Below are positions 27,691-33,001 of a stretch of 33,001 bases of DNA, piece by piece. Under the pieces are notes generated by a model. The model made no database searches. It had not been told where the DNA came from and was given only the letters and a program-made list of their open reading frames with translations. The first letter of the stretch is position 1. Each line of letters begins with the position of its first letter. The translations under genes were made by a program, and so were the position numbers. This DNA is from Myxococcales bacterium (GTDB lineage Bacteria; Myxococcota_A; UBA9042): assembly GCA_947499075.1 (NCBI GenBank), contig CANMNA010000023.1, positions 1 to 33,001 on the forward strand, written 5' to 3'.

Positions 27691-29829
27691 ATGGCCACTG
27701 AGATCGTTACGCCCGAGCCTTTGCCGGCCCTTGGGCCCCGCCAGCGCACCCGCGCGCTTTTGCTGCTGCGCATGTTGTTTGAGCGCTGGGCGCCGCCGGT
27801 CCTGCCGAGCCATGACGACATCGAAGCGCGGCGGTTGGCCACGACGCGGGCGCTGCTCGATGCGACCGAGCCCGATGACGCTACGGTGCCGGCGGCGCGC
27901 GCGGCGCTGGAGGCGGCTCAGGCGCAGCCGGGGGATCCAGAGGATCGCGTTGATATGGCGGCCGATCTGCTCGAGCTTTCGCCTCCGGCGCGGCTGGCTT
28001 TTGGCCTGTGTGCGTGCATCGCGCTCGATCCGCGCACGGGGCAAGTCGCCCGCGCGATTGCGGCACGGCTGGGCTATGCCGATGGTGCCGATCCGGCACT
28101 GCTGGACGCGGCTTTGGAGCCCGCAGGCATGGGTCCGGCGTGGACCCGGGCGCTGTTGCACGATGGCGGTCAGCTGCGGCGCATGGGTGTGCTGCGGATG
28201 GTCGAGGGCAAGGCGGTGCTGGGCCACGCCGTCATCGCGTTTTTGCAGGGCGCGCTGCCGATACACAGCCCGCTTGCGCCGTTTGCCATCGCCGACACGG
28301 TGCCTGAGCTGCTGATGCCGGCGCTGGCCAAGGCGCGCGCCGGGTGGATCGCGGTGTTGCGGCGCGCGCTGCAGGCCGATCGGCCGATTCTGGTCTCGGG
28401 CATGGCAGGCTTCGCCGGCGGCTCGCTGCTGCAAGCTGCGGTCGTGGACGACGGCTTGACGGTGCGCTGCATCGACATCACCGCCATTTTCGACATGGAG
28501 CGCGGCCTGCCGACGCCGCTGCTCGGTGAGCTGCACGCCGAAGTGCGGCTGAGTCCGGCGGCGTGGGCGCTGCACGGCGCCGAACAGCTCGAAAAGCTGG
28601 TCCGCGAGCACCCGGCGGCGGTGCGGCGGCTGGTCGCGGCCCTGGTCGCGATGCAGCGGCCGATTGTGCTGCTGCACGCGGGTCCGCTGTCGCCCGATGT
28701 TGGCGCGCGGCTGGCCCAGGAAGCGGGGCTGCCCAACTTTGAGCTGCCACCGCTGGCGGTCGCCGATCGGCGTGAGCTGTTGCTGGCGGCGCTGCAGGCC
28801 AGCGGCGTCACCGGTGATGCCGCAGAGATGCTGGCCAAGTCGGCGCAGCACGCCAGCCTCGAAGTCGAGTCGCTGCTGGCGGCGGTAGCGTTTGCCCAGC
28901 AAAAAGCGCTGATGCGGGCGGCCAAAGCGGCGGCGCTGGGCAAGGATCTGGTGGCGGTAACGCCCACGACCACTGAGATGCGCTCGGCGTGCAGTGCGAC
29001 GATGACCAGCAGGCTGCGCCAGTATGGCTCGCGGGTTGAAGTCGCGGCCGACTGGGAAGACTTGGTCATGGCCCAAGAGCCGCTGGCCCAAGTCAAGGAA
29101 TTGGCGAGGTTTGCCCGCGTCCGCGAACGCCTGTTCGATACCTATGGCTTTGGCGACAAGCAGAGCTACGGCCGCGCCCTGTCGGCGATGTTCTCAGGGC
29201 CATCGGGCACTGGCAAGACGATGGTGGCGGGGCTGATTGCCAAGGACCTGGGTGTTGAACTGTACCGCGTGGACTTGTCGCGGGTGGTCAGCAAGTACAT
29301 TGGCGAGACCGAAGAGCGCTTGGGCGCGCTGTTTACTGAAGCGAGCCTGGTCGGCGCGGCGCTGCTGTTCGACGAAGCCGATTCGCTCTTTGGCCAGCGC
29401 ACTGAAATCAAGTCGAGCAATGACCGCTACGCCAACTTGGAGGTCAACTACTTGCTGCAGCGGCTGGAAGACTTTGACGGTGTGGTGATCCTGACCACCA
29501 ACTTTGCGGCGACGATTGACAGCGCGTTCCTGCGGCGAATTCGGTTTCGCGTGCAGTTTCCGATGCCAACGCCCAAGGACCGCGCCAAGCTGTGGGAGAT
29601 CATGCTGCCCAGCCGCCTGCCCCAGGACGACGAGGGTCTGGACTTTGACTGGATGGGCGAGTCGTTTGACTTGACCGGTGGGCACATCCGCAACGCGGTG
29701 CTGCGCGCCGGTATGTTTGCGGCAGATACTGACAAGCCATTGTCGATGCGGATGTTTTACGATGCGGCGGCCGCCGAGTACCGCGAATTGGGCAAGCTGG
29801 CGCCGGCGTATCCGTTTGATGATGACTAG
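27691..29829 (+). CDS. AAA+ ATPase, Afp15-like (contractile injection system-type), degenerate N-terminal and intact C-terminal ATPase domain
   Basis: Walker A GPSGTGKT (29197-29220), Walker B ALLFDEAD, VVSKYIGETEERLGALF, TTNF, RRIRFRVQFPMP, GGHIRNAV; preceding ADWEDLVMAQEPLAQVKEL. Confidence 0.9.
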   Translation: MATEIVTPEPLPALGPRQRTRALLLLRMLFERWAPPVLPSHDDIEARRLATTRALLDATEPDDATVPAARAALEAAQAQPGDPEDRVDMAADLLELSPPARLAFGLCACIALDPRTGQVARAIAARLGYADGADPALLDAALEPAGMGPAWTRALLHDGGQLRRMGVLRMVEGKAVLGHAVIAFLQGALPIHSPLAPFAIADTVPELLMPALAKARAGWIAVLRRALQADRPILVSGMAGFAGGSLLQAAVVDDGLTVRCIDITAIFDMERGLPTPLLGELHAEVRLSPAAWALHGAEQLEKLVREHPAAVRRLVAALVAMQRPIVLLHAGPLSPDVGARLAQEAGLPNFELPPLAVADRRELLLAALQASGVTGDAAEMLAKSAQHASLEVESLLAAVAFAQQKALMRAAKAAALGKDLVAVTPTTTEMRSACSATMTSRLRQYGSRVEVAADWEDLVMAQEPLAQVKELARFARVRERLFDTYGFGDKQSYGRALSAMFSGPSGTGKTMVAGLIAKDLGVELYRVDLSRVVSKYIGETEERLGALFTEASLVGAALLFDEADSLFGQRTEIKSSNDRYANLEVNYLLQRLEDFDGVVILTTNFAATIDSAFLRRIRFRVQFPMPTPKDRAKLWEIMLPSRLPQDDEGLDFDWMGESFDLTGGHIRNAVLRAGMFAADTDKPLSMRMFYDAAAAEYRELGKLAPAYPFDDD

Positions 29830-29853
29830 CGGTGGTCGCTTGCCGCGGCCCAG

Positions 29854-31080
29854 CTACGGCGCAATGCCTTGCGACTGCACCGCGACGACCCCATAATTGC
29901 CGGCCGCAAACGCTTTTTTCGCCGCGGTGTCACCCTTGAGGTAGGCATCGCACGCCGCCAGCGAAAAATCGACGATGCTCTTGTGCGCGACATCAAGGGC
30001 GGGTGATCGATCCTTGCAGTATTGGGCAAAGGACGGCCCAGCCGAGATCGGCAGCAGGCACAGATCGCTGTACGTAAAGTGGTTTCCGCCCTGCATCGAC
30101 ACCAGCGCCTTGGGTCCACCCCAAGCCGCGTACGCCGGCAGCGCTTGCACCTTGTACTCACACAACGTATCGGCGGTCGACGCTTGAAAAATCGCCGGCA
30201 CCTTGAGGTCCGCCATCTTGGGCAGCACAAACCCAAAGGTCTCCAGCTGACCACAGTGGGCCAGCGGCACGATCAGCTTGACGCGCTTGTCGCCCAGCAC
30301 CCACGGCAGCGGCCCCGCCAGCTTGAGCGCCTGACACGTCTCGGTGTGCGCCGTGGGCAGGCTGCAATCGGGCACGTACTTGGCGGGCACATCGACCGGC
30401 ACACCGGCCACCGCCAGCGTGGTGTAGCCACCAAAGCTATGACCAGTAACGGCAATCTTGTCGGCGTCGATAAGTTCCTTCAGCCACGCCGGATCCAGGG
30501 CGGTCGGTTGAAGCACCCGGTCGATGCTGGCGGTGATGTCCAGTGGCCGAAAAATCGAGATGGCCATCAGCAGCTTGGCGTCGTAATCCAAAAACGTGTT
30601 GCCGACGTGGTCGGGCGCGACCACGACGTACCCGTGGCGCGCGAGCTCCTCAGTCAAGAACACGCTTTGCTGGCGAATGCCCTGGTTGCCATGGCTAAAG
30701 GCCACCAATGGAAAGGGACCTTTGGCGGCCGGCGCTTTCTCGATGGCCCCCAATGGTGAGGTCAACATGCCCAAGTAGACGTACGTGTCGCCTTTGGTCC
30801 CGGCAGCGATCGGATACCAGACCGTTGTCGGCAAAATGCGACCGTTGGCGCCTTTGACTTCGATTTCGAGGACACCCACGCCAAAAGGCGCTGCAGGTGT
30901 CGCAGCGTCGGCGGCGGCATCGCCATTGGGGGCGGCGTCGGCGGCAGCGTCTGGTGCACCAGCCGTTTGGGCTGTCGTGTCAGCGGCAACGTCCGCCACT
31001 GCATCGGCGGCACTTGCAGCCGGCTTGGATTCGGCGCTGCATGCGGCGATCAACAGCAAACCGATCAAATACTTGGACAT
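29854..31080 (-). CDS. Predicted lipoprotein alpha/beta hydrolase (PAF-acetylhydrolase/chlorophyllase-like)
   Basis: LLLIAACSAESKP lipobox; FPLVAFSHGNQGIRQQSVFLTEELARHGYVVVAPDHVGNT; nucleophile elbow GHSFGGYTTL. Confidence 0.85.
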   Translation of the reverse strand: MSKYLIGLLLIAACSAESKPAASAADAVADVAADTTAQTAGAPDAAADAAPNGDAAADAATPAAPFGVGVLEIEVKGANGRILPTTVWYPIAAGTKGDTYVYLGMLTSPLGAIEKAPAAKGPFPLVAFSHGNQGIRQQSVFLTEELARHGYVVVAPDHVGNTFLDYDAKLLMAISIFRPLDITASIDRVLQPTALDPAWLKELIDADKIAVTGHSFGGYTTLAVAGVPVDVPAKYVPDCSLPTAHTETCQALKLAGPLPWVLGDKRVKLIVPLAHCGQLETFGFVLPKMADLKVPAIFQASTADTLCEYKVQALPAYAAWGGPKALVSMQGGNHFTYSDLCLLPISAGPSFAQYCKDRSPALDVAHKSIVDFSLAACDAYLKGDTAAKKAFAAGNYGVVAVQSQGIAP

Positions 31081-31142
31081 GGATGGCTCGGCAGCCGAGG
31101 TCGCTCAGCGCGCCGGTACGATAGGCGCAGCGCCGCACGGGT

Positions 31143-31937
31143 TCAAGCCGCCTGCACGATGCGCCCCGCGCCCTCGCCCGGATAGACACGGCGATTGGCA
31201 CCCGGCACTGCAAAGCCGTTGAGCAACATCCGACGTTTCCGAGTCGACCTGTTGGGCGCGCTGCCATGGATCACAAACGGCCCAAACAGCACCACGCTAC
31301 CCGCCTGACCCAGCGCCGGCACCATCTGATCGGCATCGAGATACTGCCCTGGCACCTGACCTTGGGCATCGATGCCAAGATGACCGTGGACCTGCGAGCC
31401 GCGCACGAACTGCAGCGGGCCATTTTCTGGGGTGTTGTCGTCCAAAAACGTGGCAATTTCGACGAAGCTGCCGCGCCCGTTGACGTCGGTCCACAGGTCG
31501 GTGCCGAAGCGGCGATGGACACTGTCCTGGTGCCACCCAAACGCGACCCCATCGCCCGGCAGCTTGAAGTGGACCTGGTTGATGATCTGCTGCAGCTGGC
31601 GACTGGCCAAAATCTGAGCCGCCCAGTGGGTCAGCTGCGGATCGGCGCCGAAATCGAGCAACTCGGGCACCGCCGCGCCCGCCCACACCACCCGGTCGAT
31701 GCGGACCTGACCGGCGCGCAGCCCAACTTCGACGTCGCCCAGCACAAATTGGCTGCCACGGTGCATGGTCGCGCCGCGCGCGCCGTTGGCATGCAGCTCC
31801 TCGGCCATCACTTCGAGGCGCTCGCAGGCGGCTTCCAGCGGACGCAGCTGCTGGGCGGCAAACACCTCGGGCAGCACCACAAAGCCATCGGTGTCCATCC
31901 GCTGCAGTTCTTCCGGCGTCAAATCGCGCACAGTCAT
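31143..31937 (-). CDS. Phytanoyl-CoA dioxygenase (PhyH) family protein
   Basis: LTPEELQRMDTDGFVVLPEVF; FGWHQDSVHRRFGTDLW (HxD); VIHGSAPNRSTRKRRMLLNGF. Confidence 0.88.
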   Translation of the reverse strand: MTVRDLTPEELQRMDTDGFVVLPEVFAAQQLRPLEAACERLEVMAEELHANGARGATMHRGSQFVLGDVEVGLRAGQVRIDRVVWAGAAVPELLDFGADPQLTHWAAQILASRQLQQIINQVHFKLPGDGVAFGWHQDSVHRRFGTDLWTDVNGRGSFVEIATFLDDNTPENGPLQFVRGSQVHGHLGIDAQGQVPGQYLDADQMVPALGQAGSVVLFGPFVIHGSAPNRSTRKRRMLLNGFAVPGANRRVYPGEGAGRIVQAA

Positions 31938-32046
31938 TGTCGTTTTCTGCCCGATAGCAACGGGCCCCAGCTACACCGTAGGTTGCCGTTGCCCCTGCCG
32001 CAAGTTTTTGGGCGTTGGCTGGCACGGCTGTCACTGCGCTTTGCGC

Positions 32047-32066
32047 TTGACTGGGGTCAATTTGAC
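32047..32066. promoter_or_regulatory. Operator-like TTGAC-tggg-GTCAA-t-TTGAC in the divergent PhyH / ATP-grasp intergenic region
   Basis: Nested inverted repeats read directly; TTGAC could also act as -35 elements. Confidence 0.35.
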
Positions 32067-32123
32067 ACCTTGCGCCATTCGTCCACGATGCACCACGGCC
32101 ACGCGCGTTGGCCGCGGATCGCT

Positions 32124-33001
32124 ATGCGCAACGTTGTCTACGTCGCCCCCTTTCCCATGGATGCCACGCTGCGATTCGCGCGCGGTCTAGCGGGGCTGCA
32201 AGACGTCAAGCTGCTGGGCGTGATGCAGCACGCGCCACCGCCCGACAGTAACCCGTTCGAAGACGTGGCAGTGGTCGACAACGCGCTGGAGGCCAACCAA
32301 ATTACCAAGGCGTGCGAGCTGTTGCGCCGCCACCACGGTCCTTTGCATCGATTGACGGGGATTTTAGAGCCACTGCAGGTGCCGCTGGCCGAGGCCCGCA
32401 CCGCGCTGCGGATCGAGGGGCCGGACCCGGGTACGGCCCTCAAATTTCGCGATAAAGCGCTGATGAAAGAGCATTTTCGCGCAGGTGGCCTGCCCTGTGC
32501 CCGCCACCGCCTGTGTACGCGCGCCGAGCACGGCATGGAGTTTGCGCGCGAAGTCGGGCTGCCGATCGTGCTCAAGCCACCAGCAGGTGCGGGATGCCGC
32601 AGTACCTGGCGGATCGACGACTTGCAGACACTGTCCGAAGCGATGCGCGACATTGGGCCGACGCCGCACAACCCAGTGCTGGCCGAAGAGTTCCTGCGCG
32701 GACAGGAAGGGTCGCTGGAGATGGTGGTCATCGGCGGCAAGGTGGTCGCGCGGTCGCTGTCGCGCTATATCCCCAGCCCGTTGGAAGTGCTGCGCAATCC
32801 CTGGATGCAGTGGGTGTGCTGGCTGCCGCGCGACGTCGAGCGCGCCGAGTTCCGCAAGATTTTGGCGCTGGGCCCCCGAGTGGTCGATGTGCTGGGGCTG
32901 CGCGATGGCATCGCGCATCTCGAGTGGTTCCGGCGTGAAGATGGCAGCCTGGCGGTGGGCGAAGTGGCGGCGCGGCCCCCGGGCGGGCAATTGTCGCTGA
33001 T
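32124..33001 (+). CDS. ATP-grasp family protein, 3'-truncated by the window edge
   Basis: My translation: MRNVVYVAPFPMDATLRFARGLAGLQDVKLLGVMQ...TALKFRDKALMKEHFRAGGLPCARHRL...GLPIVLKPPAGAGCRSTWRI...VLAEEFLRGQEGSLEMVV...HLEWFRREDGSLAVGEVAARPPGGQLSL; frame open to the last base. Confidence 0.85.
   Translation, partial: MRNVVYVAPFPMDATLRFARGLAGLQDVKLLGVMQHAPPPDSNPFEDVAVVDNALEANQITKACELLRRHHGPLHRLTGILEPLQVPLAEARTALRIEGPDPGTALKFRDKALMKEHFRAGGLPCARHRLCTRAEHGMEFAREVGLPIVLKPPAGAGCRSTWRIDDLQTLSEAMRDIGPTPHNPVLAEEFLRGQEGSLEMVVIGGKVVARSLSRYIPSPLEVLRNPWMQWVCWLPRDVERAEFRKILALGPRVVDVLGLRDGIAHLEWFRREDGSLAVGEVAARPPGGQLSL

Noticed and set aside
27235-29091. 618-aa minus-strand ORF (and 28170..29096)
   Set aside because: Antisense to the AAA+ ATPase and upstream cassette gene; no recognisable family.
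22714-29829. A complete contractile injection system
   Set aside because: Only the Afp15-like ATPase is recognisable; no sheath, tube, baseplate or spike genes in the window.
32364-32990. 208-aa minus-strand ORF
   Set aside because: Antisense to the truncated ATP-grasp gene.

Overview
High-GC bacterial chromosomal window. Lineage is inferred only: lipoproteins with D/A/T-rich tethers, Cys-rich CDDGNPCT repeat proteins and a MYXO-CTERM-like tail suggest a Myxococcota/Bradymonadota-type organism. Main content, left to right: a large (180-kDa type) NAD-glutamate dehydrogenase (+); a lipoprotein (-); a translationally coupled minus-strand block lepB-pyrR-pyrB-pyrC-like, in which the dihydroorotase homologue has lost metal-ligand histidines; a 1468-aa lipoprotein with about 15 alternating Cys-rich dimers plus three 'GxFxDD' C-terminal domains (-); zapA and a 5-formyl-THF cyclo-ligase gene (+); a second Cys-rich lipoprotein (+); an M23 peptidase with Cys-rich repeats and a MYXO-CTERM-like tail (-), coupled to an upstream lipoprotein; a compact four-gene plus-strand cassette (989-aa unknown, Zn-ribbon/HEAT-like, unknown, Afp15-like AAA+ ATPase); an alpha/beta hydrolase lipoprotein (-); a PhyH-family dioxygenase (-); and a 3'-truncated ATP-grasp gene (+) that the supplied ORF track misses. 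The two strongest leads are (i) a family of ~129-140 bp intergenic elements (three copies of exactly 129 bp, one of 140 bp, plus two degenerate copies) with TTAGG...CC(T)TAA-like ends, imperfect terminal inverted repeats and internal hairpins whose stems co-vary, and (ii) the AAA+ ATPase cassette, which resembles the ATPase of contractile injection systems but has no injection-system structural genes nearby. No searches were run. Family calls come from motif recognition.
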